55,481 nucleotides of DNA, taken from contig JBKQKS010000246.1 of assembly GCA_052147395.1 (NCBI GenBank), forward strand, positions 1-55,481. The letters run 5' to 3'. This document shows positions 33,297 to 44,777 of this stretch, one piece after another. Made by a program: the position numbers and the translations under genes. The DNA is from Roseiarcus sp052147395 (GTDB taxonomy: Bacteria > Pseudomonadota > Alphaproteobacteria > Rhizobiales > Beijerinckiaceae). How positions within the stretch are numbered: the first letter of the stretch is position 1; every line of letters starts with the position of its first letter. Below the pieces are notes generated by a model that was not told the origin of the DNA, made no database searches, and saw only the letters and a list, made by a program, of their open reading frames with translations.

Positions 33297-34145
33297 TCAA
33301 AATCTCTCTCGGAACCAACTGTTCTTCATGCTGGGCCACGTAAAGCCGCACGGACTGGGCGCGAAGCCCGCGCGATGAATTTGCGTCGACGGACCGCCCT
33401 CATGGCTCAGCAGGCTGAAGTTCGCCGTGCTCTCGTCGCCAGCCCCACAGAATGGCGATCGAGCCGGATTTCCGCGCGACAGGAAGTCGACGAACCCGAT
33501 GATTTGACCGTCGAGCGGCGTCGAGATCTTCGGAACAGTGTAAAGCCAGACGCGTGACGTTCCGGCGACAGGCTCCCCGAATGACCGCAGAAAGCCGTAG
33601 CCGAGGCTCAAATCCAGGTTGGGCCGCTCCGGAGCAACATAATGAGTCGGCCCGTCCACACGCCCGTCTGGGGGTTCGACGATCCTGAGGGCGAGGTCGT
33701 AGGGTCCATCCCAGACCAGCGCCAGGAAATACGTGGAGTTGAAATCGTTGAACTGAATCCCCGTCCGCCGACATACCGACCCGTCTGCGGCCGTCCATTG
33801 CAGGTCGCCGATGCTGTGGAACAACGGCGCCTCGAGACGCATGCGGCCCGCATCATCGAATTTCGCCGCATAGACGTAGCCGTCGAGCGTCGCCTGCGAG
33901 CTTTGGCCCGCCCGTGTGGGATCGACGACCTCGAGGGTCACGACGCCGTCTCGCTCGGCGATCTGCGCGGCGCAGGGATCGGCCGAAGGGGGCGGGGGAG
34001 GCGGGGTCGTCGGCGACTCTGGCAGCGGTATGCCCGCGCTCGGCGGTGGGTTGAAGAGCTGCGAAGCGGCCTGGGCGTGCGCGCACACGACCAGCATCGC
34101 GAACCCGATCACCCCCGTCGCTTTTCGTGACCCGCGCATCGTCAT
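33297..34145 (-). CDS. Secreted hypothetical protein of the srf operon
   Basis: A 282-residue protein. The start MTMRGSRKATGVIGFAMLVV at 34145 overlaps the stop of the preceding gene (ATGA). A signal peptide ends near HAQA. A proline run (PTTPPPPPPSADP) follows, then a beta-rich domain of about 200 residues with two likely disulfide-forming cysteine pairs. I do not recognise the family. Its place between a secreted Sel1-like protein and the PstS/OmpA fusion suggests a periplasmic or surface role. Confidence 0.75.
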   Translation of the reverse strand: MTMRGSRKATGVIGFAMLVVCAHAQAASQLFNPPPSAGIPLPESPTTPPPPPPSADPCAAQIAERDGVVTLEVVDPTRAGQSSQATLDGYVYAAKFDDAGRMRLEAPLFHSIGDLQWTAADGSVCRRTGIQFNDFNSTYFLALVWDGPYDLALRIVEPPDGRVDGPTHYVAPERPNLDLSLGYGFLRSFGEPVAGTSRVWLYTVPKISTPLDGQIIGFVDFLSRGNPARSPFCGAGDESTANFSLLSHEGGPSTQIHRAGFAPSPCGFTWPSMKNSWFRERF

Positions 34146-34720
34146 GGCTTCAATCGCGCCAGCGCCGGGCCGGCTTTGTCGCAGCCGGCGGCCTTGGCCC
34201 TTGTGTACCAGACGATGGCCTTGGCCAAGTCCGGCGTCGGCATGTCGTCGCCCTCCTCGGCCAATTGCCCGAGAAAGCACAGCGCGTCAGGTTGACCCCA
34301 AGCGCCGGCGAGCTCCCATAACTGACGCGCCAAAGCATGGCTCTCGGGCGTGTTACGATCATAAGTGAGGATGCCGAGCTGCACTAGCGCCCACGCCCTG
34401 ACTTTTACCCCTTCCGACGTAGCGGCGACCGTCCGCTTCAGCCAGAAGGCCGCTTCGGCGGGGTTGGCGTTCCCGCCCTTCAAATATTCCTCGGCGTGAC
34501 GACCGAGATCATCGGGCGACACGGAGTCGACTTTCGCGCCGAGCGGCGAGGTTTCGCCGGTGACGAAAGCGTCGTAGAGCGATGGCGCGGCAACCCGCGT
34601 CGCCTCCGGCAGCGGAAGGTCGGAGAAGCCGAACTTCGGCGTTTTGTCCTGAGCGCTCGCTGCGGCGCAAGCCCCGATGACGAGGGCGGCGAGCGCGGTC
34701 ATTCGAATAAAATGTCTCAC
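34142..34720 (-). CDS. Secreted Sel1/TPR-like protein of the srf operon
   Basis: A 192-residue protein. The GTG at 34720 is preferred because GGAGG lies six bases upstream and the product VRHFIRMTALAALVIGACAA makes a proper signal peptide; an ATG at 34702 is the alternative. The mature part has helical repeats with EAAFWLKRTVAA, ALARQLWELAGAWGQPDALC and AKAIVWYTRAKAAGCDKAGP, typical of Sel1-like repeats. It is probably a periplasmic scaffold. It is coupled to the next secreted protein gene by ATGA. Confidence 0.75.
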   Translation of the reverse strand: MRHFIRMTALAALVIGACAAASAQDKTPKFGFSDLPLPEATRVAAPSLYDAFVTGETSPLGAKVDSVSPDDLGRHAEEYLKGGNANPAEAAFWLKRTVAATSEGVKVRAWALVQLGILTYDRNTPESHALARQLWELAGAWGQPDALCFLGQLAEEGDDMPTPDLAKAIVWYTRAKAAGCDKAGPALARLKP

Positions 34721-34754
34721 CGGCGACCTCCACGTTCGGCGCGCCCGGCGCCTC

Positions 34755-35897
34755 CTACTGTCTCTGGCTACGGCATTGCGAAGCGCGGCCGCGCCAGTCC
34801 TCGGCCGAGACGGCGCGGCCGGCGGCGTCGTCTCCCGATAGTGAGGCGGCGATGTTGTCCATGGCCGCGCAGTCGCCGCCGGAGGCGGCCATTTCCCAGA
34901 GAAAGCGCGCCGCAGCGAACCGCCCGGATTCCGCGAACTCGGCATTGTTCGCCACGTCCGTCGCGAAGTCGCTGAGCGTCGCGGCGACGCCGGCCTGGCG
35001 CGAGGACAGCATCTTTTGCGTCGCCCATTCGATCCAGAACGCCTTGTCCATCGGGTCTTCGGCGGCTCGTCCGTTTTCCAGGAGAGCGGGCCAATTCTGC
35101 GCCGCGGGTTTGCCGGCGGGCGATCGGGTCGAAAGCCGGTCGAAGATCGCGTAGGGCGAGGGCCACGCCGCGGCGTTTTGCGCCGAGGGCGAAGGGGTCG
35201 GCGCCGGGGTCGGGTAGAGCCGCCAAACCACCGCCATCGCGGCGGCGCCCAACAGGAAGGCGACGACGGTCATCAATAGCGCGGCGGTCAGCGGCAGGCT
35301 TCTCGTGGGCGCCGGCGGAGGCGCGGGCGTCAGCTGCACGTGAGTGTCGTCTGGCGGCGGGACGAGCGGGTCCGGCGGCGTAACGGCTTGCGCATTGACG
35401 ACGGGCGGCGTGTCGGGTTCGGGCCTGGGCGGAACCGATGCGACGGGAGTCGACGGCGCGTCGACAGGTGGTTTCGGCTTGTCGGGAACCGGCGGCAGGG
35501 GCAGCGAGGGAAGCGTTGGCTCCGGCGGCGGGCTGGCCTCGACGACGACGCGCGGCTTCGCCACGCGCATGGTCAACCGTCTCGGCGCACGCGCCGGCGT
35601 CAATTCGGGCCAGACGACCTCGGCGCCGACTCCTGCATTCTCGAGCGCGAGCGCCACCGAGACGCCGGGCGGCATGGGGCCGACCAGGTCCGACCCGATC
35701 GCGAACTCGAAGCCGCCGTCGATGGCGCGCGGCCTGACGGGAATCTGGGTCGGCCCCGAATAGCCGGCCCCCTCGGTCAAGGTCTCGAGCGTGAGCACGT
35801 CGTCCGCAGCCGCTACGGCGGCGCCGAGGACGCGCACCAGCGCCTGGCCGCCCTCCGCGGCGGCGGGATCGTCGAAAATCGTGAAGACGACGCTCAT
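34755..35897 (-). CDS. Proline-rich single-pass membrane protein of the srf operon
   Basis: A 380-residue protein. Residues 1-115 form a beta-rich cytoplasmic-side domain (MSVVFTIFDDPAAAEGG). A proline-rich linker of about 80 residues follows, then one membrane segment (LPLTAALLMTVVAFLLGAAA). The C-terminal region is helical with Sel1-like features (MDKAFWIEWATQKMLSSRQA, RFLWEMAASGGDCAAMDNIA). Its start overlaps the srfC stop (ATGA). I do not recognise the N-terminal domain. The layout suggests a link between cytoplasmic SrfC/SrfB and the periplasmic proteins downstream. Confidence 0.75.
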   Translation of the reverse strand: MSVVFTIFDDPAAAEGGQALVRVLGAAVAAADDVLTLETLTEGAGYSGPTQIPVRPRAIDGGFEFAIGSDLVGPMPPGVSVALALENAGVGAEVVWPELTPARAPRRLTMRVAKPRVVVEASPPPEPTLPSLPLPPVPDKPKPPVDAPSTPVASVPPRPEPDTPPVVNAQAVTPPDPLVPPPDDTHVQLTPAPPPAPTRSLPLTAALLMTVVAFLLGAAAMAVVWRLYPTPAPTPSPSAQNAAAWPSPYAIFDRLSTRSPAGKPAAQNWPALLENGRAAEDPMDKAFWIEWATQKMLSSRQAGVAATLSDFATDVANNAEFAESGRFAAARFLWEMAASGGDCAAMDNIAASLSGDDAAGRAVSAEDWRGRASQCRSQRQ

Positions 35898-38518
35898 CGG
35901 CTGGCCGCCGCCCCGACGGCCAAGGTTTTCAGGACCGCGCCGATGCGATCGTTCTGTTCGACGTTGATGGCGCGCCCGGCGACGCTTTCGGCATTCTTGG
36001 CGACAAAATCGAGGTAGGCGCTGAACCAGTCGCTATAAAACCTTTCGTCGAAACTCGACGGCCGGTCTTCGAGCCGCGGGAAGTCCATGGCCGGCATCGG
36101 CGCGAAGATGCGCACATCCGCGGATCCCCGCCTCGAGGGCCGTTGCGACGGTTCGATCTGGTCGTAGCCCAACCGGAAGACATAGGCGCCGATCGCATTG
36201 GCGGCGAGCATCGCCGGCTTCACCATCATCTCTTTGAGTCGCGCATGCGGGGTGATCTCCGGTCGAATTTCGTCGGCCACCCGCCTTCGCATGTCCAGAC
36301 GCGACGATCCCGCGATCAACTCGTCGACCAAATTGGTCATCGAGCTCTCGTTGACACGGAAATGCTCGCAGACCCGCGCATTGTTGGCGAGCGAGCGGAT
36401 CTGACCGACCCAGTGCGCGAGCGCGGCCTTGGCGAGGAAGTCGCCGATGTCGACGGCGCCGAAGTCTTCGCCACTCGTCTCGATGCCCAGAGCCTCGCCG
36501 AGCCTGCCGGTGTCGATCCGCGCGCCCTGCGGCAGTTGCTGGTCGCGCGCGGTCGCGAGATTGAAGAAGACGTCGCCGAGATCGATGTCGGACGTCTGCA
36601 GCGCGCGCATCAATCCGCCGAACTTCTGGTCCGAAGCGCAGCGCAGCAGTTGCCGGATCACGTCGCGCGCCGCGGCGAGGCGCTGTTCGCGCCGCTCGGT
36701 GAGATCTTCGCTGACGAAATAGCGTTGCAGGCGCTCGCGCATCGTGCGCCGCAACTGATCCACGCGCGCAGAAATCTGTTTGCTCTTGATGAGCGGATTG
36801 CAGACTGGCGCGATCGACTCGGCGAGATAGGAAACGCCCCCGTCATTGAGGCGGAACGCCTCGTCCCAGGCGCGCGCGGGATCGCGAAAATGCCGGCGAA
36901 CAAGCTCGTTGGCGAGGAACTCCCCGCGATATCTGCCGATATTTTGCGCCTCGCTGGCGCGCACCTGCAATTCCGCGCCCGCGTCGTCGTAGTCGATGAT
37001 GTGCTTGGCGCGGAAATTGGGGTTGCGCAGCCAGAAGCAATTGTCGAACGGCCGGCCCGGCGTCCACTCGTGCGGCCAACGATGAGCCTTGCCGAAGAAA
37101 TCGACGAGCGAAGTGTTGAGGCGGCGGGTCCACCACGCCGACGAGTCGGTTCCCCTTCCCGCCTTGTCCTCGAACTCGGCGTCGAATTTGCTGAGCACGA
37201 AGAACAGCGCGGTGTCTGTATGGGCGCGCGCCTCGGGATCGGCGCCATGCGTCGCGTCGATCCAGTCCTTGACCATGCTCGGCACGGTCCTGACCTCCTG
37301 GTTGGAGGGACCGATGCACAGCAGCATGCTCGTCAGTTCCTGTTCGGCGTTGTAGCGCTCGAACAGGTAGGCGACCTTGCCGCGCAGGAACAGGCCGGCG
37401 AGTTCGCCGGGCTTCGAGTGCAACAATGTGCGAATGTTGAGCTTGTCCCGACTGCGCGCGCCGGGGAAGTCCAGGAGATCGGTGTGCTCCAGGAAGTCCC
37501 AGGGACGCTCGTGGATCTTGACGTGCAGTTCGGCGATGAGCGCGGTCAGCACGGGCCGCATCAAAGACGCGGTTGAGCCGGCGGCGCTCTCGACCGTCAG
37601 AGTTTCCGTCGACGACTGATCGAGCCCCTGCAGGGTGCCGACGTCGATCACGCTGCCAGTGCGCCGTTGGTATCCGTTCGCCGCGCGCGCGACGAGCGCT
37701 TCGATTTCGGTGAAGGCATTGCGAGCATGGCCGAGTTGATCGAGCGCGGCGACCAAGCGCACGAACAGGGCAGAGAATTCATCGGTCTCGCCCCACAGCG
37801 GCGCGAGCAGTTTTGCGCGCGTGGCAAGCGTTGCGCGCGGCGCCAATTCGGCGAGGACGGTCCAGTAGCCGGCGCTAGAGAACGATCGGATGATCGGATC
37901 GCCCTTGAACTGCCGCTCGAAGTACTCCTGGATGTCCCAGACGTCCTCTTCGCTCAGTCCGGTCGGCGCGCTCGCCAACGGGGTCTTGCGCGACTCGTCG
38001 GCGAGGCGGCCGACGCGCGCCGCGTCGAGCTCCGGCTCGTCGCTGAGATCGCCGTCGGAGAAGAACGTGTTGCCGAGAATCTTGACGATATCGGACTGCG
38101 ACAACAGTTGCAGCGCGACGGGAAAGCCGGGCGGCGTCGCAACGCTGCGCAGCGAAAAGCGCGTGACCAGACCGGTCGACTCGGCGCCCCCCTCGGGATT
38201 CATCTGCCTGACGAAGTCCAATCCGCCGGGCACGCCGTCGAAATCGGCGATCAGCGGATTGGCGCCGCGCCGCGCCAGCGCCGAGATCAGATAGGACTTG
38301 CCGGCCTGGCTCGGCCCGAAAACGCCAACGCACATCGGCCGCTCGACCGCGGCGGCGAGCTTGTTCGCCGAATTCTGGAACTTGCGGAATTCGCGGAGCA
38401 GCGAGGCCTGCTCCAGCTTCACCTGATCGGCGTTGTCGCCGATCCACCGCAGCGCGCGGGCGGCGGCGTCGGCCGTCGAACGGCACAGACCGGCGAGCTC
38501 GGCGTCTTCAGCGCTCAT
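35894..38518 (-). CDS. srfC: SrfC-family protein, large P-loop NTPase
   Basis: An 874-residue protein. A P-loop GPSQAGKSYLISAL is at residues 68-81 after a helical N-terminus; DLLDFPGARSRDKL around residue 350 looks like the DxxG switch of dynamin/GTPase folds. Long helical regions follow. The family was named in Salmonella as SsrB-regulated SrfC (putative virulence factor), but it occurs widely in non-pathogens beside SrfB. The start MSAEDAELAGLC at 38518 is used; a GTG three codons upstream is possible. It is 42 bases after srfB. The molecular function is not established; a dynamin-like role at membranes is inference. Confidence 0.85.
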   Translation of the reverse strand: MSAEDAELAGLCRSTADAAARALRWIGDNADQVKLEQASLLREFRKFQNSANKLAAAVERPMCVGVFGPSQAGKSYLISALARRGANPLIADFDGVPGGLDFVRQMNPEGGAESTGLVTRFSLRSVATPPGFPVALQLLSQSDIVKILGNTFFSDGDLSDEPELDAARVGRLADESRKTPLASAPTGLSEEDVWDIQEYFERQFKGDPIIRSFSSAGYWTVLAELAPRATLATRAKLLAPLWGETDEFSALFVRLVAALDQLGHARNAFTEIEALVARAANGYQRRTGSVIDVGTLQGLDQSSTETLTVESAAGSTASLMRPVLTALIAELHVKIHERPWDFLEHTDLLDFPGARSRDKLNIRTLLHSKPGELAGLFLRGKVAYLFERYNAEQELTSMLLCIGPSNQEVRTVPSMVKDWIDATHGADPEARAHTDTALFFVLSKFDAEFEDKAGRGTDSSAWWTRRLNTSLVDFFGKAHRWPHEWTPGRPFDNCFWLRNPNFRAKHIIDYDDAGAELQVRASEAQNIGRYRGEFLANELVRRHFRDPARAWDEAFRLNDGGVSYLAESIAPVCNPLIKSKQISARVDQLRRTMRERLQRYFVSEDLTERREQRLAAARDVIRQLLRCASDQKFGGLMRALQTSDIDLGDVFFNLATARDQQLPQGARIDTGRLGEALGIETSGEDFGAVDIGDFLAKAALAHWVGQIRSLANNARVCEHFRVNESSMTNLVDELIAGSSRLDMRRRVADEIRPEITPHARLKEMMVKPAMLAANAIGAYVFRLGYDQIEPSQRPSRRGSADVRIFAPMPAMDFPRLEDRPSSFDERFYSDWFSAYLDFVAKNAESVAGRAINVEQNDRIGAVLKTLAVGAAASR

Positions 38519-38560
38519 CGACAACACTCGCTCACTTTCTCAGTTTCCGCCCTCGGGCGA

Positions 38561-41494
38561 TCAATAGGACTCCACGACGCCGGTATCGAGCCAGTAGCCG
38601 GAGGGCGACTTGAGGGTTTGCAACCTCATCGTGACGTCGGTCACCCGCAGTGTGTCGCCCTCGGCGTCCCGGATTTCGCTGATGCGGAAATCCTCCAGGC
38701 GAGACTCGTCGCGCTCGTCGGGTTCGGCGCGTTCGATCGTGACCTGGAGCGGCAATTTGAGCCGTTGCGCGTTAGCCGGGTTGGCGTATTCGATCACGTA
38801 GAGAGGGGAAGCCGGCCAGCGCTCGAGCGGCAGTTGCCGGAACCCGATGGTGGTCGGCGGGAATACGCTCACTGTCTTCGAGAGCTCGCCGGGCTTCGGC
38901 TTGCCGTCGAGATCGATGTCCGAAAACAGCAGCCCGTCATTGCGGATGAGGCCGGAGAGTTCCATCTCCCCGATGTAACGCGCCGTCGATTTGATCTGCA
39001 GCCTGCTTTTGGCGAGCACGAAGCCGTCGATCTGGGTCTCGGCGAGATTGCAGAGCAGGGCGCCGACGGCGACCGTGGTCTTGGGATCGTTGACCCGATC
39101 GAAAGCGTCGCGGAACGGGTACCATTTGCCGACGCGATACTGGTGCATCGGGATGATGCGGTCGGGCCGGACCGGCAAGCGCGAGAGCAGCAGGTCGACC
39201 ACGATCGGCAGACGCGAGGGCCGGCCGGAGATCAGCACGACGTCGCAGTCGAGCGCGTGGACGACTTCGGCCAGATCGCTGAGCGCCGGCGAGATGACGG
39301 ATTGCACCACATTCGCCATTTCCCCGATGTCGAACCGCACCGGCGTTTCCCGAAGCGCGAACCCGGCGGCGCCAGAACGCGCCGCGAAGGCGTCGAACTC
39401 CGCGGCGGTCTGCGAACGCGCCTCTCCGTCGATCAGCGCGCCGAGCGTCGAGACGACCGGCGCATCGTCGGAAAATGGCCTCGTCTCCTCGTAGCGCCGG
39501 AGCAAGGCGAGCGCGGCGGGCACGCAGATCTGGGTCACGAAGCGGCGGCGGAACTGGCGCTCCTGCTCCGACTGACCGCCCCGATCGGCGCCGACGAAGC
39601 CACGCAGCACACTGCGCGCCTCAGCGACGCCGGACGAGGCGAATTGCGCTTCCACCGCCGGCAACACGCAGCGGCCGACGACCGCCTCGAGAATGTCGTC
39701 GCCGGCGATCTTGAAGCCCTCGCGGAACATCTGCATCGGCACGATCGCGCGCCGAGCCTCTGTTCTGTAAGTGATGATCATGAGATCGGTGGTGCCGCCG
39801 CCGATGTCGATCGAGGCCACGCGCAGCGTCGGCTCGCGCCCGAACGCCTCGCGCGTCTTGCCCATGATGGAGAAGAAATCCGCCGCCGGACGCTGCAACT
39901 TCTGGGTGATCTCGGAATAGAGATAGACGAGCTGGGTGCAGGTCGCCTCGTCGAAGGCGATCTGCACTGTGGGCTCGGGCGGCGGCGGGTACAGCTTGGC
40001 GTCGCTCCACCCGAGCGCCTGCCAGGCGAGCTTCACCGCGCCCTCGACGCGCTCGCGCATGATTTTGCGCTCCGCGAGCGGCATTGCCGGCGGCGCCGTC
40101 ATGATGATCTGCCGCAGTTCGCGCGGAATATCCGAGTTGCGCTGGCGGCCGCGGCTCTCGGCGGAGTTGATGGCGGTGAGCGCCTGCAGCAGCACTTCGG
40201 TCATCAGGAAGGTGAACATGGAGCTCTTCGAGAATTTCGGCCGGATCGCCGAGGCGCCGCCGCGCTTGAGCTGTCTCAGTACGTCGCCGTCCTCGGTGAC
40301 GAGCGCCATGATCGATCCGGAAACTTGCGCTTCGTGGCCTTCGCCGCCGCAGAAGCGCCAGACCTGGTTGAGGGGACGGCGGTCCCAGAGATAGCGCTTG
40401 GGGCTCGACATGCCGGTCGCGCCTTCGGTTCCCGCGCTGGAGACACTGAGCCTTACGGCTTCGGGACCGATTCTGACCAGGCTCGGCCAATGGAATGCAT
40501 TGGGCCGGCCCGACAGACGGGAGACCGCGTCGCGGCCGAACGACGGGCGCGAGAACTCGACGCGGCTCTCGAAGGGAAGCGCGTGCACGAGCGTCGGGCT
40601 CGACAGGTCGCGCAACGAAACCACATAGCTGTTCGAAAGATCCAGCTGGCCCGAGCCGTCCGGGTCGCTCTCGATCAGAATGCCGCAGGTTCGGCTGTTG
40701 CCGACGTCGATAACCAGGTCGACGCCGACGGGCGCATAGCCACGGTCCTTCGACACGGTGTCGATGAGCCGGATCTTCGGAAACTTACAGCTTTGCTCGA
40801 GCGCTTGCACGAATGTGAGATAGCGCGCGACATGCTCGAAAGTGTTCGGCAGCGTCTCCGGTCGAAAGCGGCGATTGCGGTCGCGGCCACGCAGAAAATC
40901 GTGGAATTGGCCCTCGAGCCACTCGTCGACCCAGGCTTCGCCCACGAACCAGGCGATGTCGTCCTCGTGACCGGAAAAGGCAAAGACCTGTTCGCCGCTC
41001 GCGTCATTGCGATTCGGCGCTAGATAGGCGCCGCCGCTCGTCCGCTCGCGGACATCGAGCGAAGTATCGACAGCGAGCACGACGCGACGCCAGGTTTCGC
41101 CCGTCGGAGTTTCGCTTGGATCCGCATCCCCGACATAGACGCGCGCCCAGTTCGACGGGCCTTCGTCGAAAACGTCGCGCCCCGCCGCGTCACGTCCGCG
41201 CACCCGCATCAGCGGCAACGGCGTCCACGACGAGAGGAAGGGTTCGAAGGCGCGCTGGATATTGATTGCGTATTGCGCCTCCGCCGGTTCGCCGGTCAGC
41301 GGATGCAGAAGCGCGCCTTCTTCCGACACCAGGGCGCGCAACGTTCGCTCGCCCGTCCCGGAATCGCCTTCCTCCAGGAAGGAGCGCGAGAAACGGGCGC
41401 CCGCATCCAGCCGAAATGCGAAGTCGAGAAACTGTATGCCACTGTTGGGCGTCAGGGCGACCACGGGCTTGAATTTCGGCGGCGCTCGAAACAT
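38561..41494 (-). CDS. srfB: SrfB-family protein, actin/Hsp70-like ATPase fold
   Basis: A 977-residue protein. Two phosphate-binding loops of the actin/Hsp70 superfamily are visible: DVGNSRTCG at 263-271 and DIGGGTTDLM at 563-572. A later VLISGRPSRLPIVVDLLL is the adenosine-loop type motif. The SrfB family is named from Salmonella and travels with SrfC. The start MFRAPPKFKPVVAL at 41494 has GGAG five bases upstream; the frame opens 16 codons earlier. It is 74 bases after the PT-repeat membrane protein. An ATP-driven chaperone or filament partner of SrfC is a reasonable inference. Confidence 0.88.
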   Translation of the reverse strand: MFRAPPKFKPVVALTPNSGIQFLDFAFRLDAGARFSRSFLEEGDSGTGERTLRALVSEEGALLHPLTGEPAEAQYAINIQRAFEPFLSSWTPLPLMRVRGRDAAGRDVFDEGPSNWARVYVGDADPSETPTGETWRRVVLAVDTSLDVRERTSGGAYLAPNRNDASGEQVFAFSGHEDDIAWFVGEAWVDEWLEGQFHDFLRGRDRNRRFRPETLPNTFEHVARYLTFVQALEQSCKFPKIRLIDTVSKDRGYAPVGVDLVIDVGNSRTCGILIESDPDGSGQLDLSNSYVVSLRDLSSPTLVHALPFESRVEFSRPSFGRDAVSRLSGRPNAFHWPSLVRIGPEAVRLSVSSAGTEGATGMSSPKRYLWDRRPLNQVWRFCGGEGHEAQVSGSIMALVTEDGDVLRQLKRGGASAIRPKFSKSSMFTFLMTEVLLQALTAINSAESRGRQRNSDIPRELRQIIMTAPPAMPLAERKIMRERVEGAVKLAWQALGWSDAKLYPPPPEPTVQIAFDEATCTQLVYLYSEITQKLQRPAADFFSIMGKTREAFGREPTLRVASIDIGGGTTDLMIITYRTEARRAIVPMQMFREGFKIAGDDILEAVVGRCVLPAVEAQFASSGVAEARSVLRGFVGADRGGQSEQERQFRRRFVTQICVPAALALLRRYEETRPFSDDAPVVSTLGALIDGEARSQTAAEFDAFAARSGAAGFALRETPVRFDIGEMANVVQSVISPALSDLAEVVHALDCDVVLISGRPSRLPIVVDLLLSRLPVRPDRIIPMHQYRVGKWYPFRDAFDRVNDPKTTVAVGALLCNLAETQIDGFVLAKSRLQIKSTARYIGEMELSGLIRNDGLLFSDIDLDGKPKPGELSKTVSVFPPTTIGFRQLPLERWPASPLYVIEYANPANAQRLKLPLQVTIERAEPDERDESRLEDFRISEIRDAEGDTLRVTDVTMRLQTLKSPSGYWLDTGVVESY

Positions 41495-41568
41495 CGCTTC
41501 TCCGCTGTGCGCTCCCTCGGACGTCGCGAAGGATCGCTCCATCCTAGCCTAAGTTTATCACGCCTGCG

Positions 41569-42981
<1,413 letters not shown>

Positions 42982-42988
42982 CGCCGCC

Positions 42989-44722
42989 TCACTTGCCCGC
43001 TGGGGGGGCGCTGGGCGTCGGCGACGCCGGTTTGGGCGCCGGAGACGGCGTCGCCGTCGAAGGCGCCGGCGCGTTTGGCGCGGGCGCGTCGTCGCTGCAC
43101 GCCTCGTCGCTGCGCTGGTAGGCAATATGGTTGGCGTCGAGGAACGCGATGAGACCTTTGGCGCCCTCGGCGACGTTGACCTTGTATCCGGTGTCTTCTT
43201 CCTTGCCGCTCCAGCCGAGCGTGTTCAGCCCCGTGGCGCGGGCGCACAGGTTCAGGAGGGGCCCGCCGCTGTTGCCGTGACCGATGGTCGCCGAACTGAA
43301 GATCAGCGGCACCTCGCTGTCGGAACGCATGATGAGGGTCACGAAGCCGGGAAAGGTCGTCAATTCGGGCGACGCCGCGGGGTCCCCACGCGCGAGCTTC
43401 GCTGTCTGCGGGTCGTTTTCGATGATGACCCCGGGGTAGCCGGCCGCGACGACGTTCTCCAGCCTCGTGACGTTGGTCGTCAGCTGGATCGGCTCCGGAG
43501 GCTTGTCGACCTGCACCTCCAGCGCGGCGAAATCCCGATCGTCGACGAACCGCTTCACCGTCTTGGCGACGACGCGGGCGCGCTGGACCTTGGCGAGATA
43601 CTTGCTGGTGACGAAAACGGCTTCGGCGCCCTCCACGACATGAGTGTTGGTGACGACGGTCGTCGAATTGACGAAGAAGCCCGAGCCGGTGTCGGCGAAG
43701 AACAGCGGTTGGCCGCTCGTGCCCTCCGGGCAACTGATCGGTTCGCCCTTGTCGGGCAGGTCTTTGCGCTCTTCGCTCCAGGCGGCCTTGTCCTTGCAGG
43801 TGAAGACGAAGACGACGGCCTGCGACGCGCGCTCGGCGACCAGCGCCATGCCGCTCTTGGCTTTACCCTGGTCGGCGCCGATCGGCGCCGGCGGCAACGG
43901 ATCTACCTTGCCGCTCTTCGGGCCGGGACCGAGTTCGCCGCTCGGATCGCAACGAGCGCTCGCGAGCGCGGCGCGGGCGCGCTCGACCTTCTCGGCCATC
44001 GCCTTGGTGATCTCGCGTTGCGCAGCCAGATCGTCGGCCCCCGCGGTGGCAGCAGGCGGCAACAGGCGCAGCACGCCGGGCAGGGCCAGCAGCAGCAACA
44101 CCAACGCCGCAACACCGGTCGCGATATAGAGGCCCCTGGCGCCCGCCGGCGGGCTCGACGTGTGCTCGGTCGACGCCAAAAAGGCGCCCGCAGCCGGCGC
44201 TAGTGCGGTCTGAACCGGTTCGATCCATCGCGGCGCCGGAAACGGACTATATGTTCCCAGCGTCGCAGCGAATTGCCGCGCCCGGGCGGCGCCGTCCGCG
44301 GACCGCCAGTTCGACATGACGCCCCAGCCGGTCAGAACGGGCTCCCGGCCGACGGCGAAAATCGCGTTGGCGTCGGCGACATAGAGCGCCCGCGAGAGCA
44401 ACGGGCCGATAGCGGGATCGTCGAGGAGCGGCGCCAGCGCCGCCAGTCGGGAACTCAACTTGTCCCCGACCGTTTTCCGGGCGTCGTCATCGAGCGAGGA
44501 AAGCGGCCTCGGATCACCCAATGCTTCCGAGTACCAGGCGATTTCCACCGTTACGTCGCGCCGGCTGATCACGGGTTCGGCAAAGATCGCCGCAACCTCA
44601 CGCCCGAGGCGGGAAACTAATTGGTCGCGGAGGGCGGAGAACCGGTCGATTATCGGAATACCGCTGATGCCAATTAGATCATCAGTGCGAACCGAGGTCT
44701 TTATGAGAAAATTGGGTTGCAC
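42989..44722 (-). CDS. Membrane-anchored trypsin-like serine protease of the srf operon
   Basis: A 577-residue protein if it starts at GTG 44722 (VQPNFLIKTSVRTDDLIGIS). The ATG at 44779 gives 19 more residues but overlaps the Pho-box-like sequence and so is unlikely. The N-terminal domain (IFAEPVISRRDVTVEIAWY, FAVGREPVLTGWGVM) matches that of the next gene. One membrane segment follows (GLYIATGVAALVLLLLALPG). The C-terminal half is an S1-type protease with a complete triad: H361 in TNTHVVEG, D397 in DDRDFAAL and S485 in GHGNSGGPL. The protease would face the periplasm. It ends in a proline/alanine/serine-rich tail. First gene of the operon. Confidence 0.82.
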   Translation of the reverse strand: MQPNFLIKTSVRTDDLIGISGIPIIDRFSALRDQLVSRLGREVAAIFAEPVISRRDVTVEIAWYSEALGDPRPLSSLDDDARKTVGDKLSSRLAALAPLLDDPAIGPLLSRALYVADANAIFAVGREPVLTGWGVMSNWRSADGAARARQFAATLGTYSPFPAPRWIEPVQTALAPAAGAFLASTEHTSSPPAGARGLYIATGVAALVLLLLALPGVLRLLPPAATAGADDLAAQREITKAMAEKVERARAALASARCDPSGELGPGPKSGKVDPLPPAPIGADQGKAKSGMALVAERASQAVVFVFTCKDKAAWSEERKDLPDKGEPISCPEGTSGQPLFFADTGSGFFVNSTTVVTNTHVVEGAEAVFVTSKYLAKVQRARVVAKTVKRFVDDRDFAALEVQVDKPPEPIQLTTNVTRLENVVAAGYPGVIIENDPQTAKLARGDPAASPELTTFPGFVTLIMRSDSEVPLIFSSATIGHGNSGGPLLNLCARATGLNTLGWSGKEEDTGYKVNVAEGAKGLIAFLDANHIAYQRSDEACSDDAPAPNAPAPSTATPSPAPKPASPTPSAPPAGK

Positions 44723-44777
44723 GTGATCATCTTTACAAGCGCAAACATCGCTACTTACCGAAGTAGAGTATATAGAC

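Noticed and set aside
37667..41023. An 1118-codon plus-strand frame opposite srfC and srfB
   Set aside because: The minus-strand genes have clear motifs and overlapping operon structure. The plus-strand product is low-complexity R/E/A-rich and spans two genes, so it is a shadow.
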